From: Tychonema litorale BBK16
Lineage (GTDB): Bacteria > Cyanobacteriota > Cyanobacteriia > Cyanobacteriales > Microcoleaceae
Assembly (NCBI RefSeq): GCF_021648855.1
Contig: NZ_JAKJHX010000164.1
Location: 1 to 8,793, forward strand
Length of the DNA: 8,793 nucleotides
Direction: 5' to 3'
How positions within the stretch are numbered: position 1 is the first letter of the stretch; each line of letters opens with the position of its first letter. The translations under genes were made by a program, and so were the position numbers. This document shows positions 1 to 5,443 of the stretch, in pieces. The notes below the pieces were generated by a model. The model searched no databases. It worked only from the letters and a program-made list of their open reading frames with translations, and was not told where the DNA came from.

Positions 1-89
1 AGTGCCGTGTCCCTACCGAAAATAATATTGTAGGGACACGGCACTGCCGTCTCCTCTATATCATTGCGGTGCAACCGGAATTGATATTA
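1..89. repeat. Dispersed palindromic repeat, copy 1 (left-truncated by window edge)
   Basis: Positions 1-16 (AGTGCCGTGTCCCTAC) pair perfectly with 30-45 around a 13-nt AT-rich loop. The sequence then runs on through ACTGCCGTCTCCTC to an outer part, GGTGCAACCGGAATTGATAT. The same outer and inner blocks occur, in the opposite order, at 4159-4256 and 8710-8793, so this is the right-hand portion of a larger palindromic intergenic element. There is no coding capacity. It lies downstream of the apc operon, beyond that operon's own terminator. A miniature mobile element or a structured RNA or terminator-like repeat are both possible; the sequence alone does not decide. Confidence 0.85.
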
Positions 90-118
90 CTGCCGAACTT
101 CTTCTTTTTACTAATACA

Positions 119-149
119 ACAAAAAAAGAGGCCGCGATCGCAACCTCTT
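119..149 (-). terminator. Rho-independent terminator of the apcABC operon
   Basis: Read on the minus strand, AAGAGG (149-144) pairs with CCTCTT (131-126). Between them lie two possible G-U pairs and the palindromic HIP1 octamer GCGATCGC (134-141). The hairpin is followed immediately by a T run (seven T, complement of 121-127). It begins 27 nt past the apcC stop codon, as expected for the end of the operon. Confidence 0.8.
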
Positions 150-176
150 AACCCTACACTTATCCAGCGTCGGATT

Positions 177-380
177 TTAAAGTAGACCAGTATTAGCTCC
201 AACTTTCCCAGTAGCCAATTGCACTTTAATAATTCTGCCGCCCATTTTCATAATTCTTTGTTGTTCCCGAAACCAGTTATCGTAAGGAACTAACTTAGTA
301 AAATAGGTATTTTGCAATTCGCGCTGAGTGCGGATGCGAGTTTGACTGGGGACGCAAGCAGTCACTTTAAACATTCTCAT
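177..380 (-). CDS. apcC: Allophycocyanin-associated small core linker ApcC (LC7.8)
   Basis: The 67-residue product starts MRMFKVTACVPSQTRIRTQR and ends in TGKVGANTGLL. This is the classic full-length small core linker, a single CpcD-like domain. In the phycobilisome core ApcC sits at the ends of allophycocyanin trimer cylinders, stabilising the trimer and tuning energy transfer. The start is well supported: a strong AGGAGG lies 9 nt upstream, and the initiating ATG at 378-380 gives the conserved N-terminus. It is the third gene of apcA-apcB-apcC, after an unusually long 299-nt gap that holds a heptamer repeat, and a terminator follows it. The strong ribosome binding site may offset the distance from apcB. 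No missing or unusual residues are apparent. Confidence 0.97.
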   Translation of the reverse strand: MRMFKVTACVPSQTRIRTQRELQNTYFTKLVPYDNWFREQQRIMKMGGRIIKVQLATGKVGANTGLL

Positions 381-389
381 GGGAAAGTA

Positions 390-395
390 CCTCCT
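390..395 (-). promoter_or_regulatory. Strong ribosome binding site of apcC
   Basis: On the minus strand AGGAGG is followed by a 9-nt spacer and the apcC ATG. It is the only perfect Shine-Dalgarno motif among the apc genes: apcB has only TAGGAAA about 12 nt upstream and apcA has no recognisable motif. It fixes the apcC start. Confidence 0.85.
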
Positions 396-556
396 GAAAT
401 AGGCTTACAGATTTTTAGATGGATTTTTTAAACATTGAAGACAGGGAGTTAGGAATCAAAACTAGCTCATTAAAACTTGTCCAGTATTCTCGACAAGCCT
501 TTGATGGTCTAGTAATCACTCGTAACTTCCCTGACTTCTTCCGAAAGAAAAGGCTA

Positions 557-580
557 AAAGTCTCAAAGTCTCAAAGTCTA
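557..580. repeat. Short 8-bp direct repeat in the apcB-apcC gap
   Basis: Three adjacent copies of AAAGTCTC (the third ends in A) lie in the apcB-apcC gap and are followed by the related AAGTTC AAAG. This is a minor low-complexity tract next to the larger heptamer array at 614-676. The rest of the gap (396-556) shows no gene or clear motif. Confidence 0.6.
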
Positions 581-613
581 AAGTTCAAAGAGGTAAAAAA
601 TAAATATTTTTCT

Positions 614-676
614 TTCCTTCTTCCTTCTTCCTTCTTCCTTCTTCCTTCTTCCTTCTTCCTTCCTCCTTCTTCCTTC
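614..676. repeat. Heptamer tandem repeat (TTCCTTC x9) between apcB and apcC
   Basis: Nine adjacent 7-bp units occupy 63 bp. Eight are exactly TTCCTTC; the eighth in order (663-669) is CTCCTTC. On the transcribed strand the message reads as purine-only GAAGGAA units. The array begins 3 nt after the apcB stop codon, inside the operon. Period-7 arrays of this kind are known in cyanobacteria as short tandemly repeated repetitive (STRR) sequences. The GAAGGA units resemble Shine-Dalgarno sequences, but no start codon with a useful ORF follows at the right distance. Confidence 0.95.
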
Positions 677-679
677 GTC

Positions 680-1165
680 TTAGCTCAAGCCAGAGCAGAT
701 GTAGTCGAAATAGACGCCCATTTCTTTACCAGCGTCAGAACCGACCAAACCAGCGGTGACTTCTTTCATTGCTTGGATGGCTTGTACGGTAGAACCGATG
801 GGCACGCCCAAGGAATTGTAGGTTTCTTTCAAACCGTTGAGCACGCGCTCATCCAGGATGGAAGGGTCGCCAGCTAGCATTGCGTAGGTGGCGTAGCGGA
901 GGTAGTAGTCCAAGTCGCGAATGCAAGCTGCATAACGGCGAGTTGTGTACATATTGCCGCCGGGACGGGTGACGTCAGAGTACAACAGAGACTTAGCAAC
1001 TGCTTCTTTGACGATTGTAGCTGCATTGGCGCTGATGGCTGTAGCGGCGCGGACGCGCAGTTCGCCAGATGCGAAGTAGTTCTTGAGTTTGTCTAGAGCG
1101 CTGATGTCCAGGTACTTACCTTGGACGTCAGAGGAATTGATAACGGCGGTAATTGCGTCTTGCAT
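680..1165 (-). CDS. apcB: Allophycocyanin beta subunit ApcB
   Basis: The 161-residue product has the usual length for allophycocyanin beta and starts [20 protein letters not shown]. Cys81, in [16 protein letters not shown], is the phycocyanobilin attachment site. Asn71 in PGGNMY is the position known to be methylated in beta-type phycobiliproteins. The fold is the globin-like phycobiliprotein fold. With ApcA it forms the alpha-beta monomers that assemble into trimers of the phycobilisome core and pass excitation to the reaction centres. The ATG at 1163-1165 gives the conserved N-terminus, with TAGGAAA about 12 nt upstream. It lies 149 nt downstream of apcA. A heptamer array begins 3 nt after its stop codon. 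Confidence 0.98.
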   Translation of the reverse strand: MQDAITAVINSSDVQGKYLDISALDKLKNYFASGELRVRAATAISANAATIVKEAVAKSLLYSDVTRPGGNMYTTRRYAACIRDLDYYLRYATYAMLAGDPSILDERVLNGLKETYNSLGVPIGSTVQAIQAMKEVTAGLVGSDAGKEMGVYFDYICSGLS

Positions 1166-1216
1166 GATGGTCTTGTTTCCTAGAAAGTGGCTGAGTTCAG
1201 TCCAATTTTGTAGCTC

Positions 1217-1244
1217 GGATTTGAGATTTGGGATTTCAGATTTA
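1217..1244. repeat. Heptamer tandem repeat (RGATTTN x4) between apcA and apcB
   Basis: Four adjacent 7-bp units (GGATTTG, AGATTTG, GGATTTC, AGATTTA) share the core GATTT. The array lies in the 149-nt apcA-apcB gap. Its sequence differs from the TTCCTTC and TTGACGG arrays elsewhere in the window, but the period is the same. Confidence 0.8.
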
Positions 1245-1314
1245 TCAGTGGTTGGTTATCTGCAAAAGCTTTTGGGCTGTTGCTGGTAACTCAACAATCT
1301 AAAACCTAAAATCT

Positions 1315-1800
1315 TTACTGCATCGCACCGATAACGTAGTCGAAGTAAGAGGAAGCTTCGGAAGCATCTTCTCCAGAAAGCAACGAAGAAGCTGCATTTT
1401 TCATAGCGCGAATTCCTTCGGCTACGGCTTCAATCGGGGTTCCCAAGGATTTGTACATTTCGCGGACGCCGACAATACCGATTTCTTCGATCGGAGTAAT
1501 GTCGCCAGCTACGATTCCGTAGGTGACCAAACGCAGGTAGTAGTCCATGTCGCGCAAACAAGTTGCGGTCATTTCTTCGCCGTAAGCGTTGCCGCCTGGG
1601 GAAACTACGTCAGGGCGTTTTTGGAAAAGTTGGTCGCCTGCTTGTTTGACGATACGTTCGCGGGATTCGCTCAAAATTTGGGCGATGCGGACGCGGCGTT
1701 CACCAGAGGTGACGAAGCTTTTGATTCGGTCCAGTTCGCCTGGGCTCAGGTAACGAGCTTCAGCGTCTGCGTTGACGATTGATTTGGTGACGATACTCAT
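1315..1800 (-). CDS. apcA: Allophycocyanin alpha subunit ApcA
   Basis: From the ATG at 1798-1800 the product is 161 residues, starting [22 protein letters not shown], which is the family's exact length and N-terminus. Cys81, in [15 protein letters not shown], binds phycocyanobilin; PGGNAYG (68-74) precedes it as in other alpha subunits. It pairs with ApcB in the phycobilisome core. The reading frame stays open for 45 more codons upstream to a TTG at 1935, but that extension is not part of the known protein and was rejected as coding. No Shine-Dalgarno motif is visible before the ATG. The gene is first in the apcABC operon, and no apcE lies upstream, as in genomes where apcE is unlinked. Confidence 0.98.
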   Translation of the reverse strand: MSIVTKSIVNADAEARYLSPGELDRIKSFVTSGERRVRIAQILSESRERIVKQAGDQLFQKRPDVVSPGGNAYGEEMTATCLRDMDYYLRLVTYGIVAGDITPIEEIGIVGVREMYKSLGTPIEAVAEGIRAMKNAASSLLSGEDASEASSYFDYVIGAMQ

Positions 1801-2467
1801 CTTGTGTGTACCCGCTGGATATTTTGCAATTGCGAACTGCTCCACGCTCAGCAGAGCGACGGCGGGCGCTTGCATCCCGTACCTTTCGCTTGCGGCAGGA
1901 GCTTTAACGCTTTGGGAAACCGACTTTGCCTGCAACTGTTGAAGTTGTTGACTGGTGGGTACTTTGGGCGTTTAACGGCGCTTGTTCTGGCGCCGGTGCG
2001 CTGTTGTTGGCTGCACTTTGCCTGTCGCTTACGATACCACAGATAACTGGTGCTTTCTCTAATTTTGCGATCGAGATTACAGCGATTAGGTGGCGATCGA
2101 GTGACTGTCTAGTAGTTGCGGGCGAGATTACTCTTGTGACGCAATTACCTCTGGGAAGTATTTTGAGGCATTATGTTCACATTCTGAGTGTTCCTGTAAT
2201 AGTTTGTAATATTCCTTTTCATTTTTGGGCCTTGGGCGCTGAATTTTGAATGCGAAAATTACGTGAATAAAAACGCTGTGATTCTTTCAGAGCAATGATT
2301 GAAGCCGACAAATGTTTTGTGATTTTGTGGTGGGCGGTGGTTTGGTATCAAAAGTTAGTTCTTGATGGGGAAGGGAAGTAGCCGGAGGTGGGGGATGAGG
2401 TGCGATCGGAAATTCGGACGATCGAGCTTGTAGTCAAGTTTTGCTGTATTTTTCAACTAGGTGCGCT
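1801..2467. other. Divergent intergenic region: long apcA leader and upstream region
   Basis: There is no convincing gene in these 667 nt. On the minus strand this is the upstream region of apcA; on the plus strand it precedes the membrane protein gene at 2468. The part nearest apcA (about 1801-2050) is GC-richer than the rest and free of stops for long stretches in several frames, but no frame resembles a known protein or has a good start. A candidate sigma-70-type promoter for apcA lies at 2170-2199, implying a leader of roughly 360 nt. Several CGATCG sites occur. No terminator hairpin or clear operator was seen in 2250-2467. Confidence 0.6.
2170..2199 (-). promoter_or_regulatory. Candidate sigma-70-type promoter for apcABC
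   Basis: On the minus strand TTACAG (2199-2194) and CATAAT (2175-2170) are separated by 18 nt. They match the -35 and -10 consensus at four and five of six positions. It would give an apcA leader of about 360 nt. This is a by-eye match in an AT-rich region, so other start sites are quite possible. Confidence 0.3.
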
Positions 2468-3676
2468 TTGAAAAGAAATCTATCAGCCATTAAAAAAGCT
2501 TTGCAGTTTGGTGTTAGCGGTGCCGTCGGCGGTTTCGCGGGCAATTTAATCACCGAACCTTTCATGAAGCTCGATCGCATCTCTGATTCCACATCTTTTT
2601 TTGATAGTGTGTTTTCTACGGCTCGTTGGTTTGGATTGGTAGGGGCTGGAATTGCTACGGCGATTATGTTTGGGTATTACTACTACATCAAGGGCAAGCC
2701 TCAACTTAAATCAGCTTTGAAGAATGGCGGATTGTTTGGTTTAATAGCAGGGGCGATTTCTGGGGCGATCGCAGAAGCAATTTATAGCGGCATTGGCCCA
2801 AATGAATTATTGCGAGTATTTTGTTGGGGAATTGCTGGCAGTTTGTTAGGACTGGCACTTTCCAAACGGATTCCCAACTTAGGAATGCTACGTGGCGCGG
2901 GCGGAGGCGGTGTTGGGGGCGTGTTGGGCGGATGTTTGTTTATTTTGTTCGCTTATTCTTTGTCGGGCACTGTAGGGCGTTTGGCTGGCTGTGGGGCGAT
3001 CGGCTTTTGGATTGGAATTATGCTAGTTGTGGCTGAAACTTTGTTCAACAAAGCTTGGTTGGTGATTAGTGATGATAACGGCACAAATCGGACTCTGACT
3101 ATTGGTGCGGAACCGGTGACTTTTGGCAGTGATGATAATTTGTCTATTATCTGTATTCCGAATATTTCGCCCTTGGCTATGCGCTTTCAATTGGAGGCTG
3201 GACAAATTGTCTGCGAAAATTTTGATAGTGGGGCGGTGACTCATTTGCGATCGGGCGATCAGAAGAGATTAGGAAATTGTACAATTACTGTCGGAAATTC
3301 TGATTTGCCAGTTTCACATTCGGCTAAGGTTCCGCCTACATTTATATCAGCTAATCCTGCTGAAAAGTCTTTTGGTAATAACCAATTTTCCCTGAAGTTA
3401 GGAAGTAAAGTTATTCCTTTGAGTGCAGGAACTCAATTGTCTAGTTCTGACATATCGACTTTAAAAGCTAGTGCGTCTAATGGTGTGGTAGCGGTTGTCA
3501 ATTCTCGTTCCACAGATCCATTTTCATTGGGATTGACCAATTTGTCCGATCGCGCTTGGTGGACTACAGACAGTCAAGGCGACATGAAACTGGTTGAACC
3601 AGAAGGTACGCTGACTCTGATTGTGGGGACTAAAATTGAGTTCGGAGAACTTGAGGGTGAGATTGTTGATGGTTGA
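2468..3676 (+). CDS. Glycine-rich multi-pass membrane protein with a possible FHA-like C-terminal region
   Basis: The product is 402 residues from the TTG at 2468, starting MKRNLSAIKKALQFGVSG. This start has CTAGG upstream and gives a basic N-terminus; an in-frame TTG at 2441 would add nine residues and lacks a ribosome binding site. The first half holds about six hydrophobic, glycine-rich segments (near 13-29, 56-74, 88-107, 116-132, 143-166 and 171-190), with glycine-zipper-like GAVGGFAG and GGGGVGGVLGG. The rest is soluble and beta-rich. Two stretches (about 197-277 and 306-400), with TLTIGAEPVTFGSDDN and a later TLTLIVGTKIEFGELEGE, recall degenerate FHA phosphopeptide-binding domains, but the usual GR and SR-H residues are not clear. 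I know similar proteins only as uncharacterised cyanobacterial ones. A role in membrane-linked signalling is inference. A heptamer repeat overlaps the stop codon. Confidence 0.75.
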   Translation: MKRNLSAIKKALQFGVSGAVGGFAGNLITEPFMKLDRISDSTSFFDSVFSTARWFGLVGAGIATAIMFGYYYYIKGKPQLKSALKNGGLFGLIAGAISGAIAEAIYSGIGPNELLRVFCWGIAGSLLGLALSKRIPNLGMLRGAGGGGVGGVLGGCLFILFAYSLSGTVGRLAGCGAIGFWIGIMLVVAETLFNKAWLVISDDNGTNRTLTIGAEPVTFGSDDNLSIICIPNISPLAMRFQLEAGQIVCENFDSGAVTHLRSGDQKRLGNCTITVGNSDLPVSHSAKVPPTFISANPAEKSFGNNQFSLKLGSKVIPLSAGTQLSSSDISTLKASASNGVVAVVNSRSTDPFSLGLTNLSDRAWWTTDSQGDMKLVEPEGTLTLIVGTKIEFGELEGEIVDG

Positions 3677-3707
3677 TGGTTGGCAGTTGACGGTTGACAG
3701 TTGACGG
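3666..3707. repeat. Heptamer tandem repeat (TTGAYRG x6) at the 3' end of the membrane protein gene
   Basis: Six adjacent 7-bp units (TTGATGG, TTGATGG, TTGGCAG, TTGACGG, TTGACAG, TTGACGG) are followed by a decayed seventh, TTAACTA. The first unit and the start of the second lie inside the end of the upstream gene and supply its TGA stop. It is the third period-7 array in the window, with a sequence unlike the other two. Confidence 0.9.
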
Positions 3708-3744
3708 TTAACTATTAATAATCATTTTCTAGTCCAACATTGGA

Positions 3745-3750
3745 TATAAT
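3745..3750 (+). promoter_or_regulatory. Candidate -10 box for the cytochrome c6-family gene
   Basis: A perfect TATAAT lies 31 nt upstream of the ATG at 3782, in the 105-nt gap after the membrane protein gene. No good -35 hexamer is found 16-18 nt further upstream, so the promoter may be weak or depend on an activator. No clear terminator separates the two genes. Confidence 0.45.
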
Positions 3751-3781
3751 AGTAGGATGGATTTTTGAAACCTACAAATAA

Positions 3782-4153
3782 ATGATTTGTCTAATGAGAT
3801 TCCAAAAAAGATTCGCTGGTTTTATATTAATCCTGACCTTGGCATTGGGAGTAATTACACTTAGTCCTCAAATTGCTTTGGCAGATGCAACTGTAAATCC
3901 TGTAACGGCGGCAGAAGTTTTCAGTGTCAATTGTGCAGGTTGTCATAGTAATGGTGGCAATATTATTAGAGGCGGCAAAAACTTGAAACAGAAAGCATTG
4001 AAACGATATGGCATGGATTCGATCGCAAATATTGCCAATTTAGTCACCAACGGTAAAAATATCATGCCGTCTTACAAGGATCGTTTGTCTGAACAACAAA
4101 TTATCGATGTTTCGGCCTATGTGTTGTCGCAAGCTGAAACTGATTGGAAATAA
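3782..4153 (+). CDS. Cytochrome c6-family protein (c6 or c6B/C type)
   Basis: The 123-residue product has a signal peptide: basic RFQKR, a hydrophobic stretch at 11-25, and probable cleavage after ALA at 32-34. The mature part is about 89 residues. It carries a c-type haem site C51-A-G-C-H55 and the axial methionine M95 in NGKNIMPSYKDRL, and ends VSAYVLSQAETDWK, as in cytochrome c6. It should act in the thylakoid lumen or periplasm as a soluble electron carrier. The residue before VTNGKN is Leu87, whereas classical c6 has a glutamine there that raises the haem potential. Together with HSNGGNIIRGGKNLK this points to the less-studied c6B/C-like group, so I withhold the symbol petJ. M5 (ATG at 3794) is an equally good start; neither has a clear ribosome binding site. 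Confidence 0.92.
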   Translation: MICLMRFQKRFAGFILILTLALGVITLSPQIALADATVNPVTAAEVFSVNCAGCHSNGGNIIRGGKNLKQKALKRYGMDSIANIANLVTNGKNIMPSYKDRLSEQQIIDVSAYVLSQAETDWK

Positions 4154-4158
4154 TAGCT

Positions 4159-4308
4159 AATATCAATTCCGGTGTTACCGGAATAAGATAGAGGAGACGG
4201 CAGTGCCGTGTCCCTACAATATTATGTTGGGTAGGGAAACGGCACTGCCGTCTCCTAATTTCTACAATATTATGTTGGGTAGGGAAACGGCACTGCCGTC
4301 TCCTAATT
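4159..4308. repeat. Dispersed palindromic repeat, copy 2, with a 47-bp tandem duplication
   Basis: An outer part (ATATCAATTCCGGTGTTACC onward) leads into a 26-nt arm at 4192-4217, which pairs with 4231-4256 with one mismatch around a 13-nt loop. The block 4214-4260 (loop plus right arm) is then repeated exactly at 4262-4308, a 47-bp identity with period 48. A decayed outer right part seems to follow to about 4345. It belongs to the same family as 1-89 and 8710-8793. It lies between the cytochrome and DUF3122 genes and could act as a transcript-ending or stabilising hairpin, though no T run follows. Confidence 0.9.
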
Positions 4309-4365
4309 CCGGCTAATCATAATTCCGATGCTACTGGATTTTATCTAATACCAAAGTATTACCAA

Positions 4366-4863
4366 ATGAAAAAATATGATTGGCGCAAAGTTGTAACAAT
4401 TATTACCTTGTGCCTCTGTCTAACCATCGCAAATAACGCACCGGCTTTTGCTTCGATTCACGAATATCCAGAAACGACCGATCGCACAATGTTCAGATCC
4501 GTACAAAGTCTGCGGGATAATGACGATCGAGCGTGGCAAGTTGTTTTGTATAAAAGAGTGCGATCGGGCATAGTAGACTCTTTCAACCTAAGATTGGTGG
4601 GATTTCCTGGGACGCAATTGGATCACCCGGTGGCGCTGAAGGTGGTTGCGGGGAGTCTGGAACTTGGGCTGGCTAAGGATATTTGGAGCGAATCGGATTT
4701 ACCGGTTAATGTGGGAGAGTACGATTTTAAATCAATCGTGGCAGAGTTGGAGAGCGATCGACCTTTGCAGTTAAATTTGCCTGTACAAGGGAAAAAAGAC
4801 CTAGGATTGTTGGTTCCGACTTTTGTGGTTAGAGAATGGAGACAGTTGTTTGATCAAAGCTAA
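4366..4863 (+). CDS. Secreted DUF3122-type protein
   Basis: The 165-residue product opens with a signal peptide: MKKYDWRKVV, a hydrophobic stretch at 9-22, and probable cleavage after APAFA at 25-29. The mature part begins SIHEYPETTDRTMFRSVQSL and includes DDRAWQVVLYKR, NLRLVGFPG and LLVPTFVVREW. From memory this matches the cyanobacterial DUF3122 family; no catalytic motif or function is known to me. With no further membrane segment it should be free in the periplasm or thylakoid lumen. The ATG start gives a complete signal peptide; no clear Shine-Dalgarno motif precedes it. It follows the palindromic repeat and runs in the same direction as the cytochrome gene, but a shared transcript is doubtful because the hairpins lie between them. 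Confidence 0.82.
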   Translation: MKKYDWRKVVTIITLCLCLTIANNAPAFASIHEYPETTDRTMFRSVQSLRDNDDRAWQVVLYKRVRSGIVDSFNLRLVGFPGTQLDHPVALKVVAGSLELGLAKDIWSESDLPVNVGEYDFKSIVAELESDRPLQLNLPVQGKKDLGLLVPTFVVREWRQLFDQS

Positions 4864-4868
4864 ATTGT

Positions 4869-4876
4869 GCGATCGC
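4869..4876. repeat. HIP1 octamer (GCGATCGC)
   Basis: This is a perfect highly iterated palindrome, 6 nt after the DUF3122 gene's stop codon. HIP1 sites are characteristic of many cyanobacterial genomes. The remainder of 4864-5055 holds only a loose dyad, ACTCAGTATATTGAGT (about 4920-4935), and no clear promoter. Confidence 0.8.
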
Positions 4877-5055
4877 ATCTCGATCTAATGTGATAATAAC
4901 TACATCAATTACGGTTTGAACTCAGTATATTGAGTATGCCTAAAAGCATATTTGAGTGTTTTCAAGGATAATTGTGAAACAAACTAAAAGTGCGATTAGT
5001 CTGGTTACAAAAATCCACTGTTTTAGAGCGTGCATCTTGGAAGGGAATTTTTACC

Positions 5056-5274
5056 ATGACACTAATCAGCACAATTGTCCGAAAAGCTTTGGAAACGGGT
5101 TATTTAACGGTTGAGGCCGAGGAACTGTTGCGCCAGCAGTTGCAGATGACTAAGTACGGTTTAGAGGATTTTGAGGCTTTTATTACTTTGCAAACTGAGG
5201 TGATGGAAGGTAGGGTAAGACATCAGGCTTTGGAATTATTACGATCGCATAATTGTTCTGCTGCTGTGGCTTGA
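5056..5274 (+). CDS. Small conserved-looking cyanobacterial hypothetical protein
   Basis: From the ATG at 5056 the product is 72 residues, starting MTLISTIVRKALETGYLTVE. GGAAGGG lies about 10 nt upstream. A GTG at 4990 would add 22 residues with no ribosome binding site and an unlikely sequence. The protein is acidic and probably all-helical; ALETGYLTVEAEELLRQQL and KYGLEDFEAFITLQTEVM resemble short uncharacterised cyanobacterial proteins I know only as hypotheticals. It has no signal peptide or membrane segment, so it is probably cytosolic. A strong terminator starts 6 nt after its stop, which supports a real transcript. Function unknown. Confidence 0.7.
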   Translation: MTLISTIVRKALETGYLTVEAEELLRQQLQMTKYGLEDFEAFITLQTEVMEGRVRHQALELLRSHNCSAAVA

Positions 5275-5280
5275 ATTAAG

Positions 5281-5322
5281 ATCGATCGCACTTTTGGATA
5301 TAATTAAGTGCGATCGATTTTT
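5281..5322 (+). terminator. Rho-independent terminator after the 72-aa gene
   Basis: A perfect 13-bp stem, ATCGATCGCACTT (5281-5293) with AAGTGCGATCGAT (5306-5318), encloses a 12-nt AT-rich loop. Five T follow (5318-5322, the first being the last stem base). It begins 6 nt after the preceding stop codon. The stem includes HIP1-like GATCGATCGC. Confidence 0.85.
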
Positions 5323-5347
5323 GTATGTTGATCGGTCATTTGCGATC

Positions 5348-5409
5348 GGGCTAGAAGCCCACCCCACAAAAAAATCCACTCTTTGTGGAACAGGCCGGAA
5401 AGCCTGTTC
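5348..5409 (-). terminator. Hairpin cluster downstream of the NACHT gene, possible terminator
   Basis: Three hairpins lie between the convergent genes. GAACAGGC (5388-5395) pairs with GCCTGTTC (5402-5409). CCACAAA (5364-5370) pairs with TTTGTGG (5382-5388). GGGCT (5348-5352) pairs with AGCCC (5356-5360). On the minus strand, leaving the NACHT gene, the first hairpin is met 35 nt after the stop codon, and a run of seven T lies further along (5368-5374), partly inside the second stem. This could end the NACHT transcript, or it may be ordinary dispersed cyanobacterial repeats. Confidence 0.45.
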
Positions 5410-5443
5410 ATAAAAATGATACGCCAAGCCTGGAAAAATGTTT

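Noticed and set aside
614..676. CRISPR-like array
   Set aside because: The units are 7 bp and directly adjacent with no spacers, so it is a simple tandem repeat.
419..877. 152-codon plus-strand open frame across the heptamer array and the end of apcB
   Set aside because: It runs antisense through apcB, and its middle is the translated TTCCTTC repeat. There is no ribosome binding site.
1801..1935. N-terminal extension of ApcA to a TTG start (206 aa)
   Set aside because: ApcA proteins are 161 residues and begin [20 protein letters not shown], matching the ATG at 1798-1800 exactly. The extension resembles nothing known and has no ribosome binding site.
1907..2167. Minus-strand open stretch upstream of apcA (…LEKAPVICGIVSDRQ…VGFPKR) that might be the end of apcE
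   Set aside because: It is open for about 86 codons but has no usable start and no linker-type or CpcD-like motif. The opposite strand is equally open (1926-2249), so composition explains it.
4159..4308. CRISPR repeats or an IS element
   Set aside because: The two 47-bp copies are separated by one base with no spacer. No transposase ORF lies within or beside it, and the structure is a palindrome without a coding region.
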